From assembly GCA_035512775.1 (NCBI GenBank), contig DATKDI010000074.1, positions 1-25,311 of the forward strand: 25,311 nucleotides of DNA, written 5' to 3'. This document shows, in pieces, positions 6,439 through 13,660 of the stretch. This DNA comes from JAJNBA01 sp035512775 (lineage in GTDB: Bacteria; Actinomycetota; UBA4738; HRBIN12). The position numbers and the translations under genes are program-made. Position 1 is the first letter of the stretch; every line of letters starts with the position of its first letter. The notes beneath the pieces are model-generated. The model did no database searches. It worked only from the letters and a program-made list of their open reading frames with translations, and was not told where the DNA came from.

Positions 6439-6444
6439 TACGGT
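6439..6444 (+). promoter_or_regulatory. -10 box of a likely leaderless cpaB-like promoter
   Basis: TACGGT is followed by 7 bases and then the ATG at 6452. No Shine-Dalgarno sequence fits in between. It lies right after the operon-ending hairpin. Confidence 0.45.
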
Positions 6445-6451
6445 CGCGCGC

Positions 6452-7156
6452 ATGCTGTTCCGTCGGAAGCTGCCGCGGTCATCGTTCGTCCTCCTCGCGA
6501 TCTCCCTGGTCTGCGCGCTGGCCGCGGTCGTGGTGATGCGTGCGTACGCGCGCCGGCTCGACGTCGTCCGACCCGACGGTGGCCCCCCGGCGTCCCTCGT
6601 GGCGGCGGTCGAGGACGTGGCGAGGGGTGACGTGCTCACCGAGGAGATGCTCGAGCTGGTGACGCTGCCGTCGCGCTTCGCGCCCCCCGGCGCGATGCGC
6701 GACGTCGCTCGCGCGGCGGGACGGATCGCGATCGCCGACATCGCGGCGGGCGAGGTCGTCACCGTCCTCCGCCTGTCCGGGTCGGAGTCCGGCCCCACGG
6801 CATCGCTCGTTCCACCGGGGATGCGGGCCGTGCGGGTGCCCGTTGCGGATGCGGTGGGTGTGAAGCCCGGTGACCTGGTCGACGTGATCGCCACCTTCGG
6901 GGGAGGCGGCGCCCACACGGAGGTGGCAGGCGAAGCGCTCGAGGTGCTCGCCGTCGACCGGGAAGGCGGCGGCGGCTCCTTCGGAGCCGCCGCCCCCACG
7001 TCCGAGGGCGGGGGACTCGTGCTCCTGGTCACCCCGACGGAGGCGGAACGTCTAGCGTTCGCCTCGGCGTTCGCGACGCTCTCGATCGCGGTTCTCGGAC
7101 CCGACGACCTCGTGCCCGGCGGATCGTTCACGGTGCCGGTCACGACCGACGGCTAG
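6452..7156 (+). CDS. CpaB/RcpC-like protein with SAF domain
   Basis: This 234-aa protein has one N-terminal membrane anchor (about 12-32) preceded by basic residues (FRRKLPR). A SAF domain follows at about 45-106, with the typical RGDVLTEEML and AGEVV patterns. A second beta-rich region of RcpC type (about 115-225) includes VPVADAVGVKPGDLVDVIA. CpaB/RcpC proteins assist assembly of Flp/Tad type IV pili at the envelope. A Gly-rich insert lies at about 170-190. No other tad/cpa gene is in the window, so the pilus role rests only on the family. It may be an orphan used for another SAF-domain purpose. Its start is 7 bases after a -10 box. Confidence 0.75.
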   Translation: MLFRRKLPRSSFVLLAISLVCALAAVVVMRAYARRLDVVRPDGGPPASLVAAVEDVARGDVLTEEMLELVTLPSRFAPPGAMRDVARAAGRIAIADIAAGEVVTVLRLSGSESGPTASLVPPGMRAVRVPVADAVGVKPGDLVDVIATFGGGGAHTEVAGEALEVLAVDREGGGGSFGAAAPTSEGGGLVLLVTPTEAERLAFASAFATLSIAVLGPDDLVPGGSFTVPVTTDG

Positions 7157-7189
7157 CATTGGCCGACCGTTTTCCGATGGAAGGACTTT

Positions 7190-8029
7190 GTGAGCATCCT
7201 CCAAGCGATCGTCCTCGGCCTCGTGCAGGGGGCAACGGAGTTCGCGCCGGTCTCCAGCTCGGGTCACCTGATCTTGGTCCCGTGGATCTTCGGATGGATG
7301 CTCATCGGCGATGCCGACGTCAAGAAGTCCTTCGACGTGGCACTCCACATAGGAACGTTGCTCGGTGCCCTCATCTACTTCCGTGAGGACGTTGCCCGGT
7401 ACGCGGTCGCCTGGTTCCGATCCATCGGTGCCCGTCGGATGTCCACGCCCGACGAGCGGATCGCATGGGCGCTCGTGGTCGGCACGATCCCCGGCGCGAT
7501 CGCCGGCGCCTTCTTCGAGAACGCGATCCAAGAAGAGCTCGGCGCACCCTGGTTGATCGCCGTGATGCTGGTCGCGTTCGGGCTCCTGCTCGTGTGGGTC
7601 GACCGGCGGTCACGGTCCGATCGTGCCTTCGGCACGATCGGACCGAAGGAAGGCCTGCTCTTGGGCACCGCGCAGGCGCTGGCCCTCCAGCCGGGCGTGT
7701 CACGCTCGGGCGTGACGATCACCGCCGCGCGCGCGATGGGTCTCGATCGGGGGTCCGCCGCGCGCTTCTCCTTCCTCCTGTCGCTTCCGATCATCGCGGG
7801 CGCCGGCGCGTACAAGGCGGTCGATCTGGCGCAGACCGGCCTGCAGGGTCACGCCGGCGAGTTCGTCGCCGGCATGGTCGCTTCGGCGATCAGCGGCTTC
7901 GTGGTGATCTGGGGACTCCTCAAGTACCTGAAGCGTCACGACTTCACGGTCTTCCTCTGGTACCGCGTGGCGCTCGCGGGCGTGGTCGTCGTCCTGATCT
8001 TGGCGAACGTCCGCGACGCCACCGTGTGA
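7190..8029 (+). CDS. uppP: Undecaprenyl-diphosphatase UppP (BacA)
   Basis: UppP dephosphorylates undecaprenyl pyrophosphate on the outer face of the membrane to recycle the peptidoglycan and polysaccharide lipid carrier; overexpression gives bacitracin resistance in known cases. The 279-aa length is typical with about eight hydrophobic segments. Catalytic motifs seen: QGATEFAPVSSSGH (13-26, with E17 and the Ser-rich stretch) and PGVSRSG (168-174, with R172). GTG start is supported by GGAAGGA ending 4 bases upstream. It lies 33 bases after the cpaB-like gene and may share its transcript. It ends 3 bases from the convergent DM13 gene. Confidence 0.96.
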   Translation: MSILQAIVLGLVQGATEFAPVSSSGHLILVPWIFGWMLIGDADVKKSFDVALHIGTLLGALIYFREDVARYAVAWFRSIGARRMSTPDERIAWALVVGTIPGAIAGAFFENAIQEELGAPWLIAVMLVAFGLLLVWVDRRSRSDRAFGTIGPKEGLLLGTAQALALQPGVSRSGVTITAARAMGLDRGSAARFSFLLSLPIIAGAGAYKAVDLAQTGLQGHAGEFVAGMVASAISGFVVIWGLLKYLKRHDFTVFLWYRVALAGVVVVLILANVRDATV

Positions 8030-8032
8030 GCG

Positions 8033-8566
8033 CTAGATCGGCGCGACGCCGAAGCCGACCGTGAATCGGCGGCACCAGATCACCACCGTCCGGAAGTCCA
8101 GGGGATCGACGTCCTCGGGGATGAGGTAATTCGAATCGCCGACGTTGCCCTTCAGAGCCCCCAGGTCGACGTACCGGCCGTCGTCCCAGACGCCCCAGTC
8201 GTCCGAGACCGGTTGGTCGGTCAGATAGACGCGCAGGTCAGGGCCGTCCGAAGTATCGAGATCTTCCAGGCGGACGAAGCGTGAGCCGTCCTCGAGCTCG
8301 ACGATCCGGGCCAGACCCGTGGTGCTGTGCTCGAGGCTCCGGAACTCCCCGGAACCGAGCTCCTCGATGCCGGATGGCTCCTCGAGCGGTTCCTCGCCGG
8401 TCGAGGGATCCGTTGCTGCTGTCGGCGTCGGGAGCGCCTCGGCCACCTCACGATCCAGGACGAGCCGCTGCGGGCCGAACCAGTAGATGCCGAGCCCGAA
8501 AAGAGCCAGCGCCGCCACCGCGATCGCGGCCGCGGCCGATCTGTGCGCTTTGGCCCAGTGCAGCAT
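8033..8566 (-). CDS. Membrane-anchored DM13-domain protein
   Basis: This 177-aa protein has an N-terminal membrane segment (about 11-30), a Pro/Glu-rich linker (45-70), and a DM13 domain over about 72-177. Domain signs: GEFRSLEHSTTGLARIVEL (73-91), LEDLDTSDGPDLRVYL (100-115), DLGALKGNVGDSNY (134-147) and VVIWCRRFTVGFG (161-173). The conserved Cys of DM13 is C165. DM13 domains are proposed to act in extracytoplasmic redox or electron-transfer reactions, but a bacterial function is not settled. The domain would face outside the membrane. AAGGAAG precedes the ATG at good spacing. It is convergent with uppP (3-bp gap) and divergent from the aldehyde dehydrogenase. Confidence 0.88.
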   Translation of the reverse strand: MLHWAKAHRSAAAAIAVAALALFGLGIYWFGPQRLVLDREVAEALPTPTAATDPSTGEEPLEEPSGIEELGSGEFRSLEHSTTGLARIVELEDGSRFVRLEDLDTSDGPDLRVYLTDQPVSDDWGVWDDGRYVDLGALKGNVGDSNYLIPEDVDPLDFRTVVIWCRRFTVGFGVAPI

Positions 8567-8790
8567 CGACGCTTCCTTTCCCTCGTGTCCGTCGAGTCTG
8601 GCCCATCTTCCATTACAGAAACCTTTCCGCCCGGTGGAGAGATGATGACGACGACGCGTTTCACCGGTCCGCGGAGGAGGGGATCTTCGCTTCCATTAGT
8701 GTGTGATGCTTGATCGTGGTCGGTTTGGCTGCTGGTCATACGGAGGCCGCGCGACCGCACGACACCATGACGAGTTCAGCGGAGGCGACG
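8567..8790. other. Divergent intergenic region, DM13 gene / aldehyde dehydrogenase
   Basis: These 224 bases must hold promoters for both divergent genes. It includes an AT-richer stretch (about 8610-8640). A TTGATC at 8710 and TCATAC at 8736 are separated by 20 bases, too far for a confident promoter. I see no strong palindrome or supportable ORF. Confidence 0.3.
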
Positions 8791-10221
8791 ATGACCGAAC
8801 TGCTGGTGCTTGGCGGAGAACGGGTGGCGGCGGCGGAAGGGGCCGTCACCGATGTCGTGGAGCCCTCGACGGGGAAGCCGGCCTGGGAAGTCGCCCAGGC
8901 GTCGCCTGAGGACGCACGCCGTGCCGTCGACGTCGCCGTGGACGCGTTCGAGAACGGTCCGTGGCGTCGGATGAGCGCTCGGGAGCGGGGACACGTGCTC
9001 ACGAAGGCCTCGTTCTTGATCCGCGACCGGCAGGAGGAGCTCGCGACGCTCGAGGCGCGCAACGGCGGGAAGCCGATCGGCGGCGCCCGCGCCGAGATCG
9101 ACATCGTCGCGAACACCTACGAATACTGGGGCGGAGCGGCGAACAAGATCTTCGGCGAGACCATCCCGGTCGTACCGCCGGGACTCGACGTGACGCTCCG
9201 AGAACCGGTCGGGCCCTGCGTCCTGATCAGTCCATGGAACTTCCCCGCCGTGATCGCGAACTGGAAGACCGCTCCCGCGCTCGCGTGCGGGAACACCGCG
9301 GTCCTCAAGCCCGCGTCGCAGACACCGCTGACGGCCCTCGCGATCGCGGACATCCTGATGGAGGCGGGACTGCCCGAAGGGACCCTGAGCGTGCTTCCCG
9401 GCCCCGGCGCGACCACGGCCACCGCGCTGATCACGGATCCGCGCGTCGCGAAGATCGGGTTCACCGGCTCCACCGAGGTGGGCAAGAAGGTGATGGAGGC
9501 GGCCGCCGCGAACATCACACGCGTCTCGCTGGAGCTCGGCGGCAAGTCCGCGAGTGTCGTGTTCGACGATGCGGATCTCGACGTCGCGATCCCCAAGTCC
9601 ATCTGGTCGGTGTTCGACAACGCCGGGCAGGACTGCTGTGCCCGATCCCGGCAGTTCGTGCAACGTCGGATCTACGACGAGTACGTCGAGCGGTTCTCGA
9701 AGGCGACCGGGGCGATCAACGTCGGGGAGCCCCTCGACGAGTCGACCGAGATGGGGCCCCTGATCAGCCAGGGTCAGCGACAGACCTCGCTCGACTACCT
9801 GGCGATCGCGAGTGACGAGGGCGCGCGCCTGACGACCGGCGGCGAGCAGCTCGACCGTGACGGGTACTACCTCACCCCCGCGGTGCTCGCCGACGTGGAC
9901 AACTCCTGGCGCGTGGCTCGGGAGGAGATCTTCGGACCGGTCGCGTGCATCCTGCCGTTCGACACCGAGGAAGAGGCGATCCGACTCGCGAACGACACGC
10001 CGTACGGTCTGTCCGGCTCGATCTGGACCCGCGACGTGGGGCGCGCGATCCGAGTCGCCAAGGCGATCCGCACCGGCGTCCTGAGCGTGAACTCCTCGAG
10101 CAGCGTGTTCACCGAGGCGCCGTTCGGGGGCTTCAAGCAGAGCGGGATCGGACGCGAGATGGGGATGCACGCGGCCGCCCTGTACACCGAGGTCAAGAAC
10201 ATCTACTTCAGCGAGGAGTGA
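8791..10221 (+). CDS. NAD(P)-dependent aldehyde dehydrogenase (amine-catabolism type)
   Basis: ALDH-superfamily enzyme oxidising an aldehyde to a carboxylate. The ATG at 8791 is chosen because GGAGG lies 5 bases before it and the resulting 476 aa is the normal length; upstream in-frame codons add an unrelated tail. Landmarks: ISPWNFP (146-152), GFTGSTEVGKK (223-233, NAD-binding helix), LELGGK with general base E248, GQDCC with catalytic Cys282 (adjacent Cys283), EIFGPV, and PFGGFKQSGIGRE near the C-terminus. It converges on the aminotransferase/GATase/GS-like operon with 9 bases between stop codons. In that setting a gamma-glutamyl-aminoaldehyde or omega-aminoaldehyde is the likely substrate, similar to PuuC or PauC. 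Exact substrate is inference. Confidence 0.92.
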   Translation: MTELLVLGGERVAAAEGAVTDVVEPSTGKPAWEVAQASPEDARRAVDVAVDAFENGPWRRMSARERGHVLTKASFLIRDRQEELATLEARNGGKPIGGARAEIDIVANTYEYWGGAANKIFGETIPVVPPGLDVTLREPVGPCVLISPWNFPAVIANWKTAPALACGNTAVLKPASQTPLTALAIADILMEAGLPEGTLSVLPGPGATTATALITDPRVAKIGFTGSTEVGKKVMEAAAANITRVSLELGGKSASVVFDDADLDVAIPKSIWSVFDNAGQDCCARSRQFVQRRIYDEYVERFSKATGAINVGEPLDESTEMGPLISQGQRQTSLDYLAIASDEGARLTTGGEQLDRDGYYLTPAVLADVDNSWRVAREEIFGPVACILPFDTEEEAIRLANDTPYGLSGSIWTRDVGRAIRVAKAIRTGVLSVNSSSSVFTEAPFGGFKQSGIGREMGMHAAALYTEVKNIYFSEE

Positions 10222-10230
10222 CGGCCGCGC

Positions 10231-11526
10231 TCACACCGCTCGGTCGTATCGGTCCCGTTCCCAATCGGTCACCGTCTCGCGCCAGGCCTTGAGCTCCCAG
10301 GCTCGAGACGTCACGTAGTACTCGCTGAACGCCTCGCCGAGAAGCTTCCGCAGCCTGTCGTCGTCCTCGAACGCTCGGATGGCCGACTCGAGCGACCCCG
10401 GAAGCTCGGGGAGGTCCGGGAGGGCGTACGCGTCGCCTTCGATCGCATCCGGCGGAGTCGCTCCCCGCCTGATCCCGTCAGCGGCCGAAGCGGCGATGGC
10501 GGCAAGCGCGAGATAGGGGTTGGCGTCGGCGCCCGGTCGACGGCATTCGAAGCGCCAGAGGTCCTGGCGCGCCGACCGGATCGCCCGCACGGCGCACGAG
10601 CGGTTCTCGTACCCCCATGTGGCGTTGATCGGGGCGAACCAGCCCGGGACCAGACGCTTGTACGAGTTGATCGTCGGGTTCAGGAGCAGCGAGGCGGCCG
10701 AGAGGTGCTCGAGGACCCCGGCGATCGCCGCGGCGAGCGGGTCGGGCAGCGGATCGTCGGCCGCGTCCCCTGCGAAGACGTTCGTGTCACCGTCCCAACA
10801 TGACAGATGGACGTGTCCGCTCGACCCCTCCTCACCCGGAACGGTCTTCGCGAGGAAGCTCGCGCGGAGGCCCATCGACGTCGCGACCTGTTTCGTCGCG
10901 AACTTCGCGAGCACGGCGCCGTCGGCGGCGCCGAGGCCTCGCCCGGGCGCGAGGTTGAGCTCGAGGAGCCCCGGCCCGGCTTCCGTGTGCACCGCGGAGA
11001 GCTCCACGTCCAGCGCTCGCAGGGCGCCCACGAGCGCGTCGACGAATCGGTCGTAGCGTCCGATCTCGCCGAGGCTGTAGCTGATCCCGCTCGAGAGCGG
11101 CTCGCCGTCCTCGTCCCAGATCCGAACCTCGTACTCGATCGCGGCCATCACGTCGTAGCCGAGATCCGCGACATCTGCGAGCACCGTCCGGAAGACCTCG
11201 CGGGACGCGAAGTCACAGGCACTCCCGTCCGGCCAGCTCGGCGTGGCGAGACAGACCTTCCAGCCCGGTCGCCACGACAGGTCACGGACGGTCTCCACGT
11301 CGGGGTGCACGACGAGGTCCGCCGCGCCCGTGCGGATGCCGAACCGTTCGTAGTCGGCGATCGGCGTGTCGACGGGATCCAATCCCAGGATCAGATCCGT
11401 CATCACGGTTCCGTGCTCGACCGCGGTCTCGAACGCGGCGGGCCGGAGCGCCTTCCCTCTGAGCGAACCGTTGACGTCGGGGATGGCGAGGAGCACGAAC
11501 TCCTCGCTTGGATCTCCGTTGCTCAT
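10231..11526 (-). CDS. Glutamine-synthetase-like gamma-glutamylamine ligase (PuuA/GlnA3/IpuC type)
   Basis: This 431-aa protein has the GS fold: AIEYEVRIWDEDG (129-141), TEAGPGLLEL (181-190), GSSGHVHLS (234-242), NPTINSYKRLVPG (283-295), WGYENRSCAVR (304-314) and the NPYLALAA block (336-343) after RRPGADA. Glu, His and Arg ligand positions look intact. The usual GPGQ motif reads GPGL, as in divergent non-ammonia ligases, and no adenylylation-type NLYDLP motif is present. Such enzymes ligate glutamate to polyamines, isopropylamine or ethanolamine rather than to ammonia. The ATG overlaps the aminotransferase stop (ATGA), so it is the last gene of the operon. The ligase role and the amine substrate are inferred from family and neighbours. 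True nitrogen-assimilating GS is unlikely. Confidence 0.85.
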   Translation of the reverse strand: MSNGDPSEEFVLLAIPDVNGSLRGKALRPAAFETAVEHGTVMTDLILGLDPVDTPIADYERFGIRTGAADLVVHPDVETVRDLSWRPGWKVCLATPSWPDGSACDFASREVFRTVLADVADLGYDVMAAIEYEVRIWDEDGEPLSSGISYSLGEIGRYDRFVDALVGALRALDVELSAVHTEAGPGLLELNLAPGRGLGAADGAVLAKFATKQVATSMGLRASFLAKTVPGEEGSSGHVHLSCWDGDTNVFAGDAADDPLPDPLAAAIAGVLEHLSAASLLLNPTINSYKRLVPGWFAPINATWGYENRSCAVRAIRSARQDLWRFECRRPGADANPYLALAAIAASAADGIRRGATPPDAIEGDAYALPDLPELPGSLESAIRAFEDDDRLRKLLGEAFSEYYVTSRAWELKAWRETVTDWERDRYDRAV

Positions 11527-12887
11527 CCGCTGCTCACTCCCGGCAACGACTCCTTGATCGAGCGCTCGACCGATCCCATGGTGTCCCGGAAACGATCGAC
11601 GACCTGCGCGAGCTCGTCGTCGGTGCTGACGTACGCCGGCGCGAGGAGCGTCTGATCCCCTGCGTAGCCGTCCGCCTGCGAGTGGGTCGACGTCACGAGG
11701 AGTTCGTGCTCGAACGCCGTGTCGTCGATGAGGGACGCCACGTCGAGCTCGACCGGCAGGAAGGACTCCCCGTCCCGGGGATCCACCAGCTCGACGCCGA
11801 GGAGGAAGCCTCTGCCCCGTACCTCCCGCACGATCTCGGATCCCTGGAGCGCGGACTCGAGCTCGCCCTGCAGGCTGGGTCCCCGTTCGCGGACGCGCTC
11901 GACGAGACCCCGTTCGACGAGGAGATCCAGGACCGCCAGCCCCACGGCCGCCGTCAACGGCGCCCCGTCCCACGTGTGTCCCAGGTCGAACTCACGCGAA
12001 CCCCGATCGATCGCGTCGTAGACGTGCTGGCGGCAGAGCACCGCGCCGAGCGGGGCGTAGCCGGCACCGAGGCCTTGCCCGATCGCCACGATGTCGGGCT
12101 CGATCGGTAGCTGGTCCGCGGCCAGCCAGCTGCCGACGCGACCGATCCCGCTCACGACCTCGTCGAAGCAGATCAGGAAGCCGTGCTCGTCCCGGCGCTC
12201 CGCGAGGCCCTTCCAGAAGCGATCCGGGGGCGATGCGGCGGGGAGCGCCGCTGCGCCCACCGGCTCGCAGAAGAACGCGGCGACCGTCTCGGGGCCGGCC
12301 TCCTCGAGACGCCGGTCGAGCTCCTCCAACGCCGCCTCGCCGCTCGGGTCGAACCGCCACGTCGTGGGCGGGATGTGGAGATGGGACGCGAGGTACGGCG
12401 TGTAGGGCTCCCGCGAGGCACTCCGGCCGTTCAGGGCGAGCGTTCCCATCGTCGAGCCGTGGTACGACTGCGCCTGGGAGATCACCCGCCAGCGCCGAGT
12501 GTCTCCGCGCTCGACGTGATACAGCCGAGCGAGTTGCAGCGCAGTCTCGTTCGCCTCCGAGCCCCCGGACACGAGACGCACACGAGCCATCCCGGGCGCC
12601 ACGACCTCCAGCAGGCGGTCCGCCAGGCGCTCCTGGGGTTCGCTCGTGAAGTGGTGGTTGTAGAAGTACGAGATCCGGTTCGCTTGCTCCACGAAGGCAT
12701 CGACGATCTCCGGCACCCCATGGCCGAGACATGCGACCATCGCGCCGCCCGAGCAGGCGTCGAGGATCCGGCGTCCGTCGGTCGTGGTGAGCCAGACGCC
12801 GTCACCGCGCTCGATGCTCGGGTACTCCAGATCGAGGAGTCGCGGGAATACCTTCGTCGCATCCGATCCGATCGCGGTCGCCGCCAT
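11523..12887 (-). CDS. Class III aminotransferase homologue lacking the PLP lysine
   Basis: This 454-aa fold-type I PLP enzyme homologue (omega-aminotransferase family) begins at an ATG preceded by GGAGG. Seen: VSGGSEANETALQLAR (phosphate-binding region), SYHGST, FFCEPVGAAALP, FDEVVSGIGR with the pyridine-binding Asp, and GHTWDGAPL. In the lysine motif the sequence reads IGQGLGAGYAPLGAV, with Gln271 (codon CAA, 12077-12075) where the catalytic Lys should be. The paralogue at 13657 has Lys at the same residue number. The rest of the active site looks preserved and the frame is intact, so this is not a decayed gene. It may bind PLP non-covalently, act as a regulatory or structural partner, or have another reaction. 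It is coupled by ATGA overlap to the ligase gene. Confidence 0.88.
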   Translation of the reverse strand: MAATAIGSDATKVFPRLLDLEYPSIERGDGVWLTTTDGRRILDACSGGAMVACLGHGVPEIVDAFVEQANRISYFYNHHFTSEPQERLADRLLEVVAPGMARVRLVSGGSEANETALQLARLYHVERGDTRRWRVISQAQSYHGSTMGTLALNGRSASREPYTPYLASHLHIPPTTWRFDPSGEAALEELDRRLEEAGPETVAAFFCEPVGAAALPAASPPDRFWKGLAERRDEHGFLICFDEVVSGIGRVGSWLAADQLPIEPDIVAIGQGLGAGYAPLGAVLCRQHVYDAIDRGSREFDLGHTWDGAPLTAAVGLAVLDLLVERGLVERVRERGPSLQGELESALQGSEIVREVRGRGFLLGVELVDPRDGESFLPVELDVASLIDDTAFEHELLVTSTHSQADGYAGDQTLLAPAYVSTDDELAQVVDRFRDTMGSVERSIKESLPGVSSG

Positions 12888-12913
12888 GTTCCCTCCGCCG
12901 CCTGCCGTACTCG

Positions 12914-13660
12914 TCAGCCCGCCTGCCGGTTGGAGTGCGGCTCGGCGTCTTCCCAACTCTTCTCCGAACGCAGGCCGGCCACGTCGGTCAGGAAACGCTC
13001 GAACAGCTGCCACGCCATCCGCCGACTCTCGGTCGCTCGCCGGTTCGTCTCTTCGAGGAGCGAGTCGGGGTCGACACCGTCGCCGTCCAGCTCGTGTCGG
13101 TACTCGCGAACCCAGTCGTCCATGATCTCGGTCGTGACCTCCGGATGGAACTGGAGGCCGAGACTCCGCCCCGCCACGAAGGCCTGCGGACCGACGTCCG
13201 ACTCGGCGATCACCGTGGCGCCCGGCGGCACGGTGAACGAATCGAAGTGCCACTGGAACCAGGGACCCTCGGGCACCAGATCGGCGTCCTTGCTCCTGAC
13301 CGGTAGCCAGCCGATCTCCGACTCCGTCCCACGGAACACCTCTCCCCCGAGGACGCGCGCCAGCATCTGTCCGCCGAAGCACAGACCGAGCACGGGCACG
13401 TCGTGTTCGATCGCCGCACCCATGAGCCGAACCTCCCGAGGCACGAACGGCTTCGAGTCGTCGAACGCGGCGAACTCGGAGCCGAGCGAGACGATGAGGT
13501 CGTAGGCCGTGGGATCGACCTCGCGGTCTTCGAGGTCGATCCGATACGTCTCCGCGCGAGCATCGTGGCTCGCGAGCCACTCGGTGACGTGTCCCGGGGG
13601 GGTCGGGTCTTCGTGCTGGAGGATCAACGCCCGCAAGGGGTCGCGCTCGGCGGGACTCAT
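12914..13660 (-). CDS. Class I glutamine amidotransferase-like hydrolase
   Basis: This 248-aa stand-alone GATase1 domain resembles the amidotransferase half of GMP synthase. The nucleophile elbow is LGLCFGGQ with Cys94; the His-Glu pair is in GLQFHPE (His172, Glu174). After the domain there is a 70-residue polar C-terminal tail containing many Glu and Arg. With no synthase partner, such proteins next to GS-like ligases are proposed to hydrolyse gamma-glutamyl amides, releasing glutamate at the end of a gamma-glutamylation pathway (PuuD/PauD logic, though PuuD belongs to a different GATase subfamily). The ATG overlaps the upstream aminotransferase stop (ATGA), and 26 bases separate its stop from the next aminotransferase. 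Role inferred, family confident. Confidence 0.87.
   Translation of the reverse strand: MSPAERDPLRALILQHEDPTPPGHVTEWLASHDARAETYRIDLEDREVDPTAYDLIVSLGSEFAAFDDSKPFVPREVRLMGAAIEHDVPVLGLCFGGQMLARVLGGEVFRGTESEIGWLPVRSKDADLVPEGPWFQWHFDSFTVPPGATVIAESDVGPQAFVAGRSLGLQFHPEVTTEIMDDWVREYRHELDGDGVDPDSLLEETNRRATESRRMAWQLFERFLTDVAGLRSEKSWEDAEPHSNRQAG

Noticed and set aside
8710..8741. TTGATC ... TCATAC as promoter of the aldehyde dehydrogenase
   Set aside because: The 20-base spacer is too long and the -10 match is poor.
11523..12887. Lys-less aminotransferase as a decaying pseudogene
   Set aside because: Full length, no frameshift or stop, good Shine-Dalgarno sequence, translational coupling to the ligase, and other active-site motifs retained.
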